From Flavobacterium sp. I-STPP5a (lineage in GTDB: Bacteria; Bacteroidota; Bacteroidia; Flavobacteriales; Flavobacteriaceae), in assembly GCF_009764685.1 (NCBI RefSeq), contig NZ_VHLM01000047.1, forward strand, positions 1-64,000: a stretch of DNA of 64,000 nucleotides. Reading direction: 5' to 3'. Under the pieces are notes generated by a model that worked only from the letters and a program-made list of their open reading frames with translations, had not been told where the DNA came from and made no database searches. Of this stretch, positions 28,066 to 37,645 are shown piece by piece. The stretch's first letter is position 1; every line of letters starts with the position of its first letter. The translations under genes were made by a program, and so were the position numbers.

Positions 28066-29118
28066 TTAAAATCCTAAATAAGCAGCAATATCTGCTCTCA
28101 AAATTACAATTCCGGTAATCATAATATTAATGATCGATAGCGGAATTAATATTCTCCATCCTAAATTCATTAATTGATCGTATCTAAATCTTGGAATAGT
28201 CCATCTTACCCACATGTAGAAAAAGATAAAACCACATAGTTTTACAAATAATGCAGCAAAACCTAGTATATTTCCAATATTTACACCACAATTCTCCACA
28301 ACCCAACTCATTCCTGGATAGTTGTACCCTCCAAAAAACAAGACCGCTAAAATAGTCGAAGAAATGAACATATTAGCATATTCTGCAAATAAATAAAAAC
28401 CCATTTTCATCGAGGAATATTCCGTATGATACCCACCAATAAGTTCACTTTCGCATTCAGCTAAGTCAAAAGGAGTTCTGTTTGTTTCAGCAAAAGCACA
28501 AATCAAGAAAATAACAAATGATAAAGGTTGGTAAAATACGTTCCAATTCATCCCTGCTTGTTGCGCAGATATCTCTCTTAAACTTAAAGTACCTGTCATC
28601 ATTAATAAAGCAATCATAGAAAGTCCCATGGCTACTTCATACGATACCATTTGTGATGCAGCCCGAACAGCTCCCATCAAAGAGAACTTATTGTTAGAGG
28701 CCCATCCACCAATCATGATTCCGTAAACACCCACTGATACTACTCCAAAAAAGTACAACAAACCAATATTCAAATCAGTTGCTTGAAGTAAAATATCTCT
28801 ACCAAACAGATGCAATCTATCTCCCCAAGGAATTACCGCACTAGTCATTAAAGCAGTACTCATAGCAATAGCTGGACCTACAAAAAACAAAAATCGGTTG
28901 GGAGTATTAGGCTCAAATTCTTCCTTAGAAAATAATTTTAAACCATCTGCAAGTGGCTGAAAAAGACCAAAAGGCCCAGCTCTATTGGGACCTACACGGT
29001 CTTGAAGCCAAGCAGCTACTTTACGTTCTGCCCATGTTGAGTACATGGCCATTAACATTGTTAAAGCAAAAACAACAAGTATAACAACACTTTTTTCTAT
29101 GATAAATACGCTATCCAT
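28066..29118 (-). CDS. nuoH: NADH-quinone oxidoreductase subunit H
   Basis: The 350-residue membrane protein forms part of the quinone entry site. Typical stretches are TWAERKVAAWLQDRVGPNRAGP, IGGWASNNKFSLMGAVRAASQMVSYE and FAETNRTPFDLAECESELIGGYHTEYSSM, with the charged residues of the E-channel. It overlaps the end of nuoG by 8 bases. Length and motifs are normal. Confidence 0.96.
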   Translation of the reverse strand: MDSVFIIEKSVVILVVFALTMLMAMYSTWAERKVAAWLQDRVGPNRAGPFGLFQPLADGLKLFSKEEFEPNTPNRFLFFVGPAIAMSTALMTSAVIPWGDRLHLFGRDILLQATDLNIGLLYFFGVVSVGVYGIMIGGWASNNKFSLMGAVRAASQMVSYEVAMGLSMIALLMMTGTLSLREISAQQAGMNWNVFYQPLSFVIFLICAFAETNRTPFDLAECESELIGGYHTEYSSMKMGFYLFAEYANMFISSTILAVLFFGGYNYPGMSWVVENCGVNIGNILGFAALFVKLCGFIFFYMWVRWTIPRFRYDQLMNLGWRILIPLSIINIMITGIVILRADIAAYLGF

Positions 29119-30160
29119 TATTACCCAAGCTTTTTTGATTCATAATATCTTCTTGTGTCAATGGAATTTGCGCCATACTAATTTTTTTACGATCCGTTTC
29201 TCTACCTTTTAAAATGGTTTCCTCCGTAGCAATTTCAACTTTCTGTAACTTTCTGTTATATTTATTTTGGTTGATTACCGAGTCTTTTTCAAAAGCTCTT
29301 GGTCCTTCAATATTCCAATCTTTTAAGTCTTTGTGATCAAAACGACATCCATTACAAATAAATTCATCTACCTCATGGTATTCGTCTTTTCTTCCTGTAA
29401 CACGTTGAATTTCATCACCAAACATCCATACTGTAGTCTTTCCAGAGCAGGTAGGACAATCTCTATGTGCATTGTATGGCTTACTAAACCAAACTCTAGA
29501 TTTGAATCTAAATGTTTTATCTGTTAAAGCTCCAACTGGGCACACATCGATCATATTTCCAGAAAACTCATTATCAACCGCTTTTGATATACATGTTGAT
29601 ATATTAGAATGATCTCCTCTATCCATAACTCCATGTACACGCTCGTCTGTCAATTGATCAGCAACCATCACACAACGGTAGCAAAGAATACAACGGTTCA
29701 TGTGTAATTGAATATTCGGACCAATGTCTTCTGGTTCAAATGTTCTTTTTTCTTCAATGAATCTTGATTCTGACTTTCCGTGTTCAAAACTTAAGTTTTG
29801 CAAATCACATTCTCCAGCTTGATCACAAACCGGACAATCTAATGGGTGATTAATCAACAAAAACTCTGTTACTGATTTTCTGGCTTCTTGTACACGTGGA
29901 GATGATTTACTATTCACTTCCATTCCGTCCATACAACCAGTTACACATGATGCCATTAATTTAGGCATTGGTCTAGGATCAGCTTCACTTCCTTTTGCAA
30001 CTTCTACTAAACAACAACGGCATTTTCCACCGCTTCCTTTTAGTTTAGAATAATAGCACATCGCTGGCGGAACTACATCTCCACCTATCATACGTGCTGC
30101 TTGCAGGATTGTTGTTCCTGGTTCTACTTCTATGCTTTGACCGTCTATGGTTACTTTCAT
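29111..30160 (-). CDS. nuoG: NADH-quinone oxidoreductase subunit G, short form
   Basis: The 349-residue protein keeps the N-terminal electron-transfer part of NuoG. It has a 2Fe-2S domain (Cys35, Cys47, Cys50 and Cys72), a His/Cys 4Fe-4S site (HPLDCPVCDQAGEC), a second 4Fe-4S site (CILCYRCV ... CPVGAL), and a further Cys set CPTC ... CNGC near 235-275. The large molybdopterin-like domain that makes most NuoG proteins 650-900 residues long is absent. This is not a frameshift: the frame closes cleanly and nuoH overlaps its stop. A short NuoG seems normal for Flavobacteria, but I state this from memory. Confidence 0.92.
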   Translation of the reverse strand: MKVTIDGQSIEVEPGTTILQAARMIGGDVVPPAMCYYSKLKGSGGKCRCCLVEVAKGSEADPRPMPKLMASCVTGCMDGMEVNSKSSPRVQEARKSVTEFLLINHPLDCPVCDQAGECDLQNLSFEHGKSESRFIEEKRTFEPEDIGPNIQLHMNRCILCYRCVMVADQLTDERVHGVMDRGDHSNISTCISKAVDNEFSGNMIDVCPVGALTDKTFRFKSRVWFSKPYNAHRDCPTCSGKTTVWMFGDEIQRVTGRKDEYHEVDEFICNGCRFDHKDLKDWNIEGPRAFEKDSVINQNKYNRKLQKVEIATEETILKGRETDRKKISMAQIPLTQEDIMNQKSLGNNG

Positions 30161-30231
30161 TTCTATATTAGTTTCACGTTTAAAGTTTCATGTTTCAAGT
30201 TAATTAACCTAAAACTGCAACCTGAAACGAA

Positions 30232-31599
30232 TTATACTGTTTGCTTCGCTACTAAATGTTTTACACTTGAAAAAGGCTCCGCAACAAAATGATCTCTATT
30301 TTTTATTTTTTCTGGGAAACGAATGTGGTATTCAAACTCATCTCTAAAGTGACGAATTGCTGCTGCTACTGGCCAAGCTGCCGCATCACCTAGCGGACAT
30401 ATTGTATTTCCTTCTATTTTACTTTGAATACTCAATAGCAATTCGATATCTTCTTCACGACCGTGACCATTCTCTATTCTATGCAATACCTTTTCCATCC
30501 ATCCCGTTCCTTCACGACAAGGAGAACATTGTCCACAACTTTCATGGTGGTAAAAACGAGAGAAATTCCAAGTGTTTCTTACAATACAAGCCGTATCATT
30601 GTAAACTATAAATCCACCTGAACCTAACATAGAACCTGTTGCAAAACCTCCATCGCTAAGTGATTCATAGGTCATTAAACGATCCTCGCCATTGGCAGTT
30701 TTAAAAATCAAATCAGCAGGTAAAACGGGAACTGAACTTCCTCCCGGTACAAATGCTTTCAAAGGTCTGTCTGAACTCATTCCACCTAAATACTCATCAG
30801 AATTCATGAATTCGTAAACACTTAAACCCAATTCAATTTCATAAACACCAGGATTTTTAATATGTCCCGAAGCCGAAATTAATTTGGTACCTGTTGATCT
30901 TCCTATTCCTATCTTCGCATAATCTGCTCCTGAATTGTTTATGATCCAAGGCACAGCAGCAATAGTTTCTACATTATTTACAACCGTTGGATTTGCCCAA
31001 AGTCCTGAAATTGCAGGAAATGGCGGCTTGATTCGAGGATTTCCTCTTTTTCCTTCTAATGATTCAATAAGTGCCGTTTCTTCACCACAAATGTATGCAC
31101 CACCACCTATTTGTACATATAAATCTAGATCATAGCCTGAACCCAAAATATTTTTCCCTAACCAGCCTGCAGCTTTAGCTTCGGCAATGGCTCGCTCTAA
31201 TATTTTATAAACCCACATGTATTCTCCACGAATGTAGATGTATGAAAGATTTGCTCCCAATGCATAGCTTGAAGTGATCATCCCTTCGATCAATAAATGC
31301 GGAATGTATTCCATCAAATAGCGATCTTTGAAAGTTCCCGGTTCAGACTCATCCGCATTGCAAACTAAATGTCTTGGCTTTCCTGATTTTTTGTCGATAA
31401 AACTCCATTTCATTCCAGCAGGAAACCCAGCTCCACCTCGACCACGTAGTCCAGATGTTTTCACCTCTTCTACAACTTCATCTGGTGTTAAACTCTTCAA
31501 GGCTTTCTCAACTGATGCATATCCTCCATTGGCACGATATACTTCATAGGTCTTAATTCCTGGAATATTTACTTTATCTAATAATATTTTCTGTGACAT
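30232..31599 (-). CDS. nuoF: NADH-quinone oxidoreductase subunit F (NADH/FMN site)
   Basis: The 455-residue protein has the NADH/FMN-binding glycine motif GLRGRGGAGFPAGMKW (about 50-65), the second site YICGEETALIESLEG, and the C-terminal 4Fe-4S motif ESCGQCSPCREGTGW (cluster N3). It takes electrons from NADH. It lies one base behind nuoE and about 70 bases before nuoG. Presence of NuoE, F and G shows an NADH-using complex I rather than a ferredoxin-using form. Confidence 0.96.
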   Translation of the reverse strand: MSQKILLDKVNIPGIKTYEVYRANGGYASVEKALKSLTPDEVVEEVKTSGLRGRGGAGFPAGMKWSFIDKKSGKPRHLVCNADESEPGTFKDRYLMEYIPHLLIEGMITSSYALGANLSYIYIRGEYMWVYKILERAIAEAKAAGWLGKNILGSGYDLDLYVQIGGGAYICGEETALIESLEGKRGNPRIKPPFPAISGLWANPTVVNNVETIAAVPWIINNSGADYAKIGIGRSTGTKLISASGHIKNPGVYEIELGLSVYEFMNSDEYLGGMSSDRPLKAFVPGGSSVPVLPADLIFKTANGEDRLMTYESLSDGGFATGSMLGSGGFIVYNDTACIVRNTWNFSRFYHHESCGQCSPCREGTGWMEKVLHRIENGHGREEDIELLLSIQSKIEGNTICPLGDAAAWPVAAAIRHFRDEFEYHIRFPEKIKNRDHFVAEPFSSVKHLVAKQTV

Positions 31600-31600
31600 A

Positions 31601-32131
31601 TTATTTATCGTGTAGCATTATTGTATTGTTCTTGCAATCTTCAATTAACTGATCTACTTTGTCTTTTGTCAAATGTTCTTTGTAAAAATCACCCAATTGC
31701 ATCATGGGGGCATATCCACAAGCACCTAAACATTCCACTCCTCTAACTTCAAAAAGACCATCTTGTGTAGGCTCCCCTACTTTTACACCAAGTTTGTTAC
31801 AAGTATAATCCATCAAATCTTCTACTCCGTTCAAACAACAAGGTGATGTTTGGCAAAATTCAAACATGTATTTACCAACTGGTCGACGGTTGAACATAGT
31901 ATAAAAAGAAACCACTTCATACACCTCAACCGGTTTTATCGAAAGAATTTCCGCTACTTTATCTTGCAATTCAATACTCAACCAATCATTGTGAGCATCT
32001 TGAACTTCATGCAAAACAGGTAGTAAAGCTGATTTTTGTTTGCCCTCTGGATAATGACTTATTAGCTCATTGATGCGAGTCATCAAGGCTTCAGTCATAT
32101 TTATTTCTTGTTTGTATTGTGTTCTTTCCAT
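31601..32131 (-). CDS. nuoE: NADH-quinone oxidoreductase subunit E (2Fe-2S)
   Basis: The 176-residue thioredoxin-like protein binds the 2Fe-2S cluster N1a through Cys residues in FCQTSPCCLNG and ECLGACGYAPMM. It partners NuoF in the NADH dehydrogenase module. An internal ATG 11 codons in (MTEALMTRINEL) is an equally good start. Confidence 0.95.
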   Translation of the reverse strand: MERTQYKQEINMTEALMTRINELISHYPEGKQKSALLPVLHEVQDAHNDWLSIELQDKVAEILSIKPVEVYEVVSFYTMFNRRPVGKYMFEFCQTSPCCLNGVEDLMDYTCNKLGVKVGEPTQDGLFEVRGVECLGACGYAPMMQLGDFYKEHLTKDKVDQLIEDCKNNTIMLHDK

Positions 32132-32212
32132 TTTAAATATTTTAAATTTTGAATTATAAATTTTAAATGTTTTGAATAATTTACAATTTAAAATTCATCA
32201 TTTATAATTTTA

Positions 32213-33451
32213 CTAAGCGTCTAACTCTCCCGCAATTACATTTAAACTCGACAAAATAACAATCGCATCAGATAATAACGAACCTTTAATCATTTCTGGA
32301 TACGCTTGGTAATATATAAAACAAGGTCTACGGAAATGCAAACGATATGGAGTTCTACTTCCGTCAGTTACCAAATAAAAACCAACTTCACCATTTCCTC
32401 CTTCAACAGGATGGTAAATTTCGGCCACTGGTACCGGAACCTCACCCATAACAATCTTAAAGTGATAAATTAAAGATTCCATGTTGTTATATACATCTTC
32501 TTTTGGAGGTAAGTAATAATCAGGTACATCAGCATGGTATTCGTTACCTGCTGGCATTTTATCCAACGCTTGACGAATAATGCTCAAACTCTCCCAAACC
32601 TCTGCATTACGCACACAAAAACGATCATATGTATCACCTGATTTTCCTACTGGTACAATAAAATCAAAATCTTCGTATGAAGAATAAGGTTGTGCTACAC
32701 GCACATCATAATCAACTCCTGCAGCACGTAAATTAGGACCTGTAAAGCCATAAGCCATTGCTTGCTCTGCAGTTATAGCTCCTACATTAACCGTTCTATC
32801 AATAAAAATTCTATTTCTTTCAAATAAGTTTTCAAACTCTTTCCAAGCCACAGGAAATTCTTCTAAAAAAACATCTAGTTTTCTAAAAGCTTCTTCTGGC
32901 CAGTCTCTTTCAAAACCACCAATTCTACCCATGTTAGTTGTCAAACGAGCACCACAAATTTCTTCGTAGATTTCATATACTTTTTCTCTAAATTGAAAAA
33001 CATATAAGAAACCTGTATAAGCCCCAGTATCAACTCCTAAGATCGAGTTGCAAATAATATGATCGGTAATTCTAGCCAATTCCATGACAATAACCCTTAA
33101 ATATTGCGCTCTTTTTGGCACTTCAATATCGAGTAATTTTTCAAGAGTCATCCACCAACCCATGTTATTGATAGGAGATGAACAGTAGTTCATTCTATCC
33201 GTTAATGGAGTAATTTGGTAAAAAGGTCGGTTTTCAGCAATTTTTTCAAATGCTCTGTGAATGTATCCAATTGTTGGCTCAGCTTCAAGAATGCGCTCTC
33301 CATCCATCAACAAGATATTTTGAAAAATACCGTGTGTTGCAGGGTGCGTAGGACCTAAATTTAGAATCGAAAGTTCGCTACCATCTTCATTTAACTGTTC
33401 CGCAATTCTTTTGGCATAACGATGCTCTGGTGGTAATAATAGTTCTGACAT
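32213..33451 (-). CDS. nuoD: NADH-quinone oxidoreductase subunit D
   Basis: The 412-residue 49-kDa subunit has the motifs LGPTHPATHG, EPTIGYIHRAFEK and RMNYCSSPINNMGW, which line the quinone pocket with NuoB. It is related to the large subunit of NiFe hydrogenases without the metal ligands. It is a separate gene, not fused to nuoC. An AT-rich gap of about 80 bases precedes nuoE. Confidence 0.96.
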   Translation of the reverse strand: MSELLLPPEHRYAKRIAEQLNEDGSELSILNLGPTHPATHGIFQNILLMDGERILEAEPTIGYIHRAFEKIAENRPFYQITPLTDRMNYCSSPINNMGWWMTLEKLLDIEVPKRAQYLRVIVMELARITDHIICNSILGVDTGAYTGFLYVFQFREKVYEIYEEICGARLTTNMGRIGGFERDWPEEAFRKLDVFLEEFPVAWKEFENLFERNRIFIDRTVNVGAITAEQAMAYGFTGPNLRAAGVDYDVRVAQPYSSYEDFDFIVPVGKSGDTYDRFCVRNAEVWESLSIIRQALDKMPAGNEYHADVPDYYLPPKEDVYNNMESLIYHFKIVMGEVPVPVAEIYHPVEGGNGEVGFYLVTDGSRTPYRLHFRRPCFIYYQAYPEMIKGSLLSDAIVILSSLNVIAGELDA

Positions 33452-33487
33452 TTATTTAATGTGAAAAATTATAAAAGTGTGCTTTTT

Positions 33488-34009
33488 TTAATAATTATCG
33501 GTTGTTCTTCCAAAGAAACGATCGTCTTTATCTGTTCTTCCGCTATCTTCCATTGGAAACTCTTTTCGCATAGGGAATGAAATCATTTCATCCATATTCA
33601 AAATTCGTTTCAACTGTGGATGTCCTATGAAATTGATTCCGTAAAAATCATAAGTTTCTCTTTCCATCCAGTTAGAACTTAAAAAAATGTTTGAAATCGT
33701 TTTAATTTCTGGTTTCTCTCCGTTAAGATATGCTTTGATTCTGATTCTTTTATTTTCGTACCAATTGTGCAAATGGTACACAACAGCAAACTGATGATCT
33801 TCATCATTATCAGGATAATGGATTCCGCATAAATCAGTTAAAAAATGAAAACGTAATGTAGGATCGTTTTTTAAAAATAAAATAACGGCTGTAATCGTTT
33901 CAGCATTTACTTCAAATGAAAAAATATCTTTTTCTTGTTTGAATTCAAAAACAGCCTCTTGAAAAGTTTCGACTAATTTTTCTTGTATTTGTATCGTTTC
34001 TAGCGCCAT
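33488..34009 (-). CDS. nuoC: NADH-quinone oxidoreductase subunit C
   Basis: The 173-residue 30-kDa subunit has the typical FLTDLCGIHYPD, FAVVYHLHNWYENKRIRIKA and SSNWMERETYDFYGINFIGH segments. The C-terminal tail (ERETYDFYGI ... LKRILNMDE) is the family signature. It helps join NuoD and NuoI in the peripheral arm and lies 3 bases behind nuoB. Confidence 0.95.
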   Translation of the reverse strand: MALETIQIQEKLVETFQEAVFEFKQEKDIFSFEVNAETITAVILFLKNDPTLRFHFLTDLCGIHYPDNDEDHQFAVVYHLHNWYENKRIRIKAYLNGEKPEIKTISNIFLSSNWMERETYDFYGINFIGHPQLKRILNMDEMISFPMRKEFPMEDSGRTDKDDRFFGRTTDNY

Positions 34010-34012
34010 TAT

Positions 34013-34561
34013 TTATTTGATATTATAGGAAGCTAATAATTCTTGGTATTCAGGAGAACTTCTTCTTCTTACAGATTCTGTTTTTACCAATTCTTGCAAT
34101 CTCATTACTCCATCAACAATTTGTTCTGGTCTTGGAGGACATCCAGGAACATAAACATCTACAGGAATTACTTTATCAATTCCTTGTAAAACAGAATAGG
34201 TATCAAAAATTCCACCTGATGATGCACAAGCTCCAACTGCAATTACCCAACGAGGCTCTGACATTTGTTCATAAACTTGACGCAATATAGGAGCCATTTT
34301 CTTTGATATTGTTCCCATAACAAGCAACATATCCGCTTGACGTGGAGAAAAACTCACTCGCTCTGATCCAAAACGTGCTAAATCATAATGCGATGCCATT
34401 GTTGCCATAAACTCTATACCACAGCAAGAAGTAGCAAATGGCAATGGCCAAAGCGAATTTGCTCTAGCTAAGCCTACTACATCATTAAGTTTTGTAGCAA
34501 AAAACCCTTCACCAACAACACCTTCTGGAGGGGCAACCATACTTACATTTGAATTACTCAT
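34013..34561 (-). CDS. nuoB: NADH-quinone oxidoreductase subunit B (cluster N2)
   Basis: The 182-residue protein carries the cysteines for the terminal 4Fe-4S cluster N2 in ATSCCGIEFM, AVGACASSGG and VPGCPPRPEQI. It passes electrons to quinone at the interface with NuoD and NuoH. It lies about 127 bases behind nuoA, after a small AT-rich tandem repeat. Confidence 0.96.
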   Translation of the reverse strand: MSNSNVSMVAPPEGVVGEGFFATKLNDVVGLARANSLWPLPFATSCCGIEFMATMASHYDLARFGSERVSFSPRQADMLLVMGTISKKMAPILRQVYEQMSEPRWVIAVGACASSGGIFDTYSVLQGIDKVIPVDVYVPGCPPRPEQIVDGVMRLQELVKTESVRRRSSPEYQELLASYNIK

Positions 34562-34569
34562 CTTTGTAA

Positions 34570-34597
34570 AATTATGAATTATGAATTATGAATTATG
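34570..34597. repeat. Four tandem copies of AATTATG between nuoB and nuoA
   Basis: Four perfect 7-bp units lie in the intercistronic gap. Related AT-rich tracts occur between nuoE and nuoD and upstream of aspS. The function, if any, is unknown; short tandem repeats of this type can change copy number. Confidence 0.8.
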
Positions 34598-34688
34598 AGT
34601 TCACAATTTAAATTTTAAAAACATTCTTTTATAATACTTTAGAAATTGAAATCTTTACAATTCGTTATTTCTAAGTCCTAATTAAACT

Positions 34689-35054
34689 TTATTCCCACTC
34701 TAGGGCTTTCTTTTTAATGATGTAGAAAAATCCAACTAGAAGCAACATCATGAATACAATCATCTTCACCATTCCTTCCATACCCAATTCTTTAAAATTG
34801 ATTGCCCAAGGATATAAGAAAATAACTTCCACATCAAACAAAACAAAAAGGATAGCTACAAGGAAATATTTAACTGAAAACGGAATCCTAGCATTACCAA
34901 CGGATTCTATACCACATTCGAAATTTTTATCTTTAACCTCAGAGGATCTTTTAGGGCCTAATTTTCCGGAAACTATAATAGTTCCTACAACAAAACCTAC
35001 AGCTAAAAGAAACTGCATCAAGATAGGAATGTAATTCAATTGATCTGATTGCAT
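34689..35054 (-). CDS. nuoA: NADH-quinone oxidoreductase subunit A
   Basis: The 121-residue membrane protein has three predicted helices and the conserved loop KNFECGIESVGNARIPFSVKYFLVAILFVLFDVEVIF. It is the first gene of the operon and part of the membrane arm near the quinone site. The frame is open to an upstream ATG at 35087, but a very good promoter overlaps that codon, so ATG at 35054 (MQSDQLNYIP) is the likely start, giving a leader of about 20-25 bases. Confidence 0.95.
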   Translation of the reverse strand: MQSDQLNYIPILMQFLLAVGFVVGTIIVSGKLGPKRSSEVKDKNFECGIESVGNARIPFSVKYFLVAILFVLFDVEVIFLYPWAINFKELGMEGMVKMIVFMMLLLVGFFYIIKKKALEWE

Positions 35055-35084
35055 ATTATGATTTTTACGTATAAGAATAAGCAA

Positions 35085-35115
35085 CAAAGATAACTTTCAA
35101 ATTATTAAATAACAA
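35085..35115 (-). promoter_or_regulatory. Promoter of the nuo operon
   Basis: On the minus strand TTG (plus-strand 35113-35115) is followed after 20 bases by TATCTTTG (35085-35092). This is a full match to the Bacteroidota sigma-A promoter (TTG, 17-23 nt, TAnnTTTG). It drives nuoA-nuoN and decides the nuoA start. Confidence 0.8.
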
Positions 35116-35195
35116 TAATTTTTTAAAAATACATGCCAACTACAACGTTGTAAATTTGCAATTTTTATTAATTATAAATAAGGAGACTGCTTTTA

Positions 35196-35279
35196 ATGAA
35201 TACGAAAGCTGAGGAGGAATTAAAAACAAATATCAACCATGTACTTGTTGAAATTTTTATTATGAGCTCCATTATCTAA
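35196..35279 (+). CDS. Possible 27-residue small protein, or small RNA
   Basis: A short frame (MNTKAEEELKTNINHVLVEI...) starts 11 bases behind an AGGAG Shine-Dalgarno-like motif and ends just before the terminator at 35286-35314. A -7-like TAAATTTG at 35151-35158 lies upstream, but without a proper -33 TTG. The whole could be a transcript of about 150 bases divergent from nuoA. I recognise no family, and the frame may be chance. Confidence 0.3.
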   Translation: MNTKAEEELKTNINHVLVEIFIMSSII

Positions 35280-35285
35280 TAAAAA

Positions 35286-35314
35286 AAAACGTCCCGATAT
35301 ACTCGGGACGTTTT
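35286..35314. terminator. Bidirectional terminator behind the cold-shock gene
   Basis: A 12-bp perfect stem (35286-35297 with 35303-35314) with a 5-base loop is flanked by a long A run on the left, which gives a T run on the minus strand. It ends the cold-shock transcript and could also end a plus-strand small transcript from about 35165. Confidence 0.85.
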
Positions 35315-35348
35315 AAACTTTCGTAGGCAAAAAAAATTATTTTTATGC

Positions 35349-35543
35349 TTAGATCACTGCTACATTTGCAGCAACTTTTCCTTTTCTTCCTTCTTCTTCT
35401 ACATAGCTAACTCTATCACCTTCGCGCAATTCTTCCGCGTTGATTCCTGAAGCGTGAACGAAAATGTCTTTTCCTGTTTCTTCGTCTGTAATGAATCCGT
35501 AACCTTTAGATTCATTGAAAAATTTTACTGTACCTGTACGCAT
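35349..35543 (-). CDS. Cold-shock protein (CspA family)
   Basis: The 64-residue single-domain protein has both RNA-binding motifs, KGYGFI (RNP1) and DIFVHAS (RNP2), on a five-stranded OB fold. It binds single-stranded RNA or DNA and prevents secondary structure. It is monocistronic, with a -7 element 30 bases upstream and a strong terminator behind. Which paralogue it is (cold-induced or constitutive) cannot be told from the sequence. Confidence 0.95.
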   Translation of the reverse strand: MRTGTVKFFNESKGYGFITDEETGKDIFVHASGINAEELREGDRVSYVEEEGRKGKVAANVAVI

Positions 35544-35572
35544 TGTAATTGTAATAATAATTTATAATGTAG

Positions 35573-35580
35573 CAAATGTA
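35573..35580 (-). promoter_or_regulatory. Candidate -7 element of the cold-shock gene
   Basis: TACATTTG on the minus strand fits TAnnTTTG and would give a leader of about 24 bases. The -33 region reads TTT rather than TTG at 17 bases distance. Confidence 0.5.
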
Positions 35581-35673
35581 ATATTTAATACAATACGAAA
35601 TGCGTTCTTATCTTTTTATTTTGTAAAAATATTGATATTCAACGTTTTCTAACTATATTAACATCACACAAAG

Positions 35674-37419
35674 CTATGCTAATTTTATATGTAATTCTTT
35701 TAATTGTGAATCATCAATAACAGATGGCGCATCAATCATGACATCTCTTCCTGAATTATTCTTAGGGAATGCGATGAAATCTCGAATAGTTTCCTGCCCA
35801 CCTAATATGGCAACAAGTCTATCTAAACCAAAAGCCAATCCACCATGAGGAGGTGCACCAAACTGAAAAGCATCCATTAAGAAACCAAACTGAGCCTTAG
35901 CTTCTTCCTCACTAAAGCCTAAATACTTAAACATTAACTGCTGCGTAGCTTTGTCGTGAATACGGATAGATCCACCGCCAATTTCATTACCATTCAAAAC
36001 CATATCATAGGCATTAGCACGAACTTTCCCTGGATTAGTTTCTAGCAAGTGCATGTCCTCTGGTTTTGGTGATGTAAAAGGATGGTGCATAGCATGGTAT
36101 CGACCGCTTTCCTCATCAAATTCTAACAAAGGAAAATCAACTACCCAAAGCGGAGCAAACTCATCTGGCTTACGCAATCCAAGACGTGTAGCAAGTTCCA
36201 TACGCAAAGCTGATAATTGTGTTCTTGTTTTATCTGCTGGACCTGATAACACAAAAATCATATCTCCTGCTTTTGCATCAGTAATTTTAGCCCATTGAGA
36301 CAAATCTTCTTGATCATAAAACTTATCTACTGATGATTTGTAAGTTCCATCATCATTGCATTTAACGTAAACCATACCACTAGCTCCAACTTGCGGACGT
36401 TTTACCCAGTCAATTAATGCATCAATTTCTTTACGGGTATAATTTCCTGTTCCTGGCACTGCAATTCCCACCACCAATTCGGCAGCATTAAAAACTGGAA
36501 ACTCTTTATGTTGAGCGTATTGATTTAACTCCCCAAACTGCATTCTAAAACGGATGTCTGGTTTGTCATTACCGTACGTTTTCATGGCATATTCATAGGT
36601 GATTCTTGGGAATTTTTCAACCTCAACACCTTTTATTTCTTTTAACAAATGGCGCGTTAGTCCTTCAAAAACATTCAAAATGTCTTCTTGCTCAACAAAT
36701 GCCATCTCACAATCAATTTGTGTAAACTCAGGCTGTCTGTCTGCACGAAGATCTTCGTCACGGAAACATTTTACAATTTGAAAATATTTATCCATTCCAC
36801 CCACCATTAACAATTGCTTGAACGTTTGAGGAGATTGTGGCAAAGCATAAAACTGTCCTTCGTTCATACGAGAAGGTACTACAAAATCTCTAGCTCCTTC
36901 TGGCGTAGACTTTATTAAATAAGGTGTTTCCACCTCACAAAAATCTAAATCCGAAAGATACTTACGTACTTCCATAGCTACTTTGTGACGAAAAAGCAAA
37001 CTGTTTTTAACAGGATTACGTCTGATGTCAAGGTAACGGTACTTCATTCGAATGTCTTCTCCACCATCTGTTTCATCTTCGATAGTAAAAGGAGGGGTTA
37101 AGGCTGCGTTTAGAATTGTTAATTCAGTTACCAGAATTTCAATTTCACCAGTAGGGATATTTTTATTCTTAGCTTCACGCTCAATAACAGTTCCTTTAAC
37201 CTGAATTACAAATTCACGGCCAAGAGTTTTTGCTAATTCAAAAACAGATTTTTCAGTACGACTTTCGTCAAAAATTAATTGTGTTATTCCATAACGGTCT
37301 CTTAAATCAACCCAATTCATAAACCCTTTATCACGTGATTTTTGAACCCAACCCGCAAGAGTTACATTAATACCGGTATGCGAGGCATTTAACTCGCCAC
37401 AATTATGACTTCTATACAT
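35674..37419 (-). CDS. aspS: Aspartyl-tRNA synthetase
   Basis: From ATG at 37419 the protein has 581 residues and starts [14 protein letters not shown]. An N-terminal OB-fold anticodon-binding domain (about 1-105) is followed by the class II catalytic core with [18 protein letters not shown] (motif 2) and [15 protein letters not shown] (motif 3), with the bacterial GAD insertion domain (about 280-420) between them. It charges tRNA-Asp with aspartate. The frame extends 14 codons upstream, but a promoter element overlaps that region, so the shorter start is chosen. Length is typical of bacterial AspRS. Confidence 0.96.
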   Translation of the reverse strand: MYRSHNCGELNASHTGINVTLAGWVQKSRDKGFMNWVDLRDRYGITQLIFDESRTEKSVFELAKTLGREFVIQVKGTVIEREAKNKNIPTGEIEILVTELTILNAALTPPFTIEDETDGGEDIRMKYRYLDIRRNPVKNSLLFRHKVAMEVRKYLSDLDFCEVETPYLIKSTPEGARDFVVPSRMNEGQFYALPQSPQTFKQLLMVGGMDKYFQIVKCFRDEDLRADRQPEFTQIDCEMAFVEQEDILNVFEGLTRHLLKEIKGVEVEKFPRITYEYAMKTYGNDKPDIRFRMQFGELNQYAQHKEFPVFNAAELVVGIAVPGTGNYTRKEIDALIDWVKRPQVGASGMVYVKCNDDGTYKSSVDKFYDQEDLSQWAKITDAKAGDMIFVLSGPADKTRTQLSALRMELATRLGLRKPDEFAPLWVVDFPLLEFDEESGRYHAMHHPFTSPKPEDMHLLETNPGKVRANAYDMVLNGNEIGGGSIRIHDKATQQLMFKYLGFSEEEAKAQFGFLMDAFQFGAPPHGGLAFGLDRLVAILGGQETIRDFIAFPKNNSGRDVMIDAPSVIDDSQLKELHIKLA

Positions 37420-37458
37420 CTTCAAAATTTTAGTTTGTTTTGTCCTTAGACTTGTGTG

Positions 37459-37466
37459 CAAATTTA
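37459..37466 (-). promoter_or_regulatory. Candidate -7 element of aspS
   Basis: TAAATTTG on the minus strand matches TAnnTTTG 40 bases upstream of the preferred aspS start at 37419 and overlaps the longer start codon at 37461. The -33 element is weak. Confidence 0.5.
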
Positions 37467-37604
37467 GGACTAATTATGAATAATGAATTGTGAAATAAGA
37501 ATTTTTAGCACTATGATTTTTAAACCTTTTGAGCTCAAATGTTAAACTTTAGTTCAATGTTACCAAATTGTTAACATAAAGTTTTTTTATTGTAAAATAC
37601 TTTT

Positions 37605-37612
37605 TATCTTTG
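37605..37612 (+). promoter_or_regulatory. Candidate -7 element of the MORN-type protein gene
   Basis: TATCTTTG matches TAnnTTTG, 33 bases before the ATG at 37646. No TTG is found at the proper -33 distance. Confidence 0.5.
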
Positions 37613-37645
37613 TTAAGCTAATATGAATTTTAAAACCCCCACATC

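Noticed and set aside
30161..30231. GTTTCAAGTT / AACCTGAAAC pairing between nuoG and nuoF as a regulatory hairpin
   Set aside because: The pairing is short and imperfect, and the gap is ordinary low-complexity intergenic sequence.
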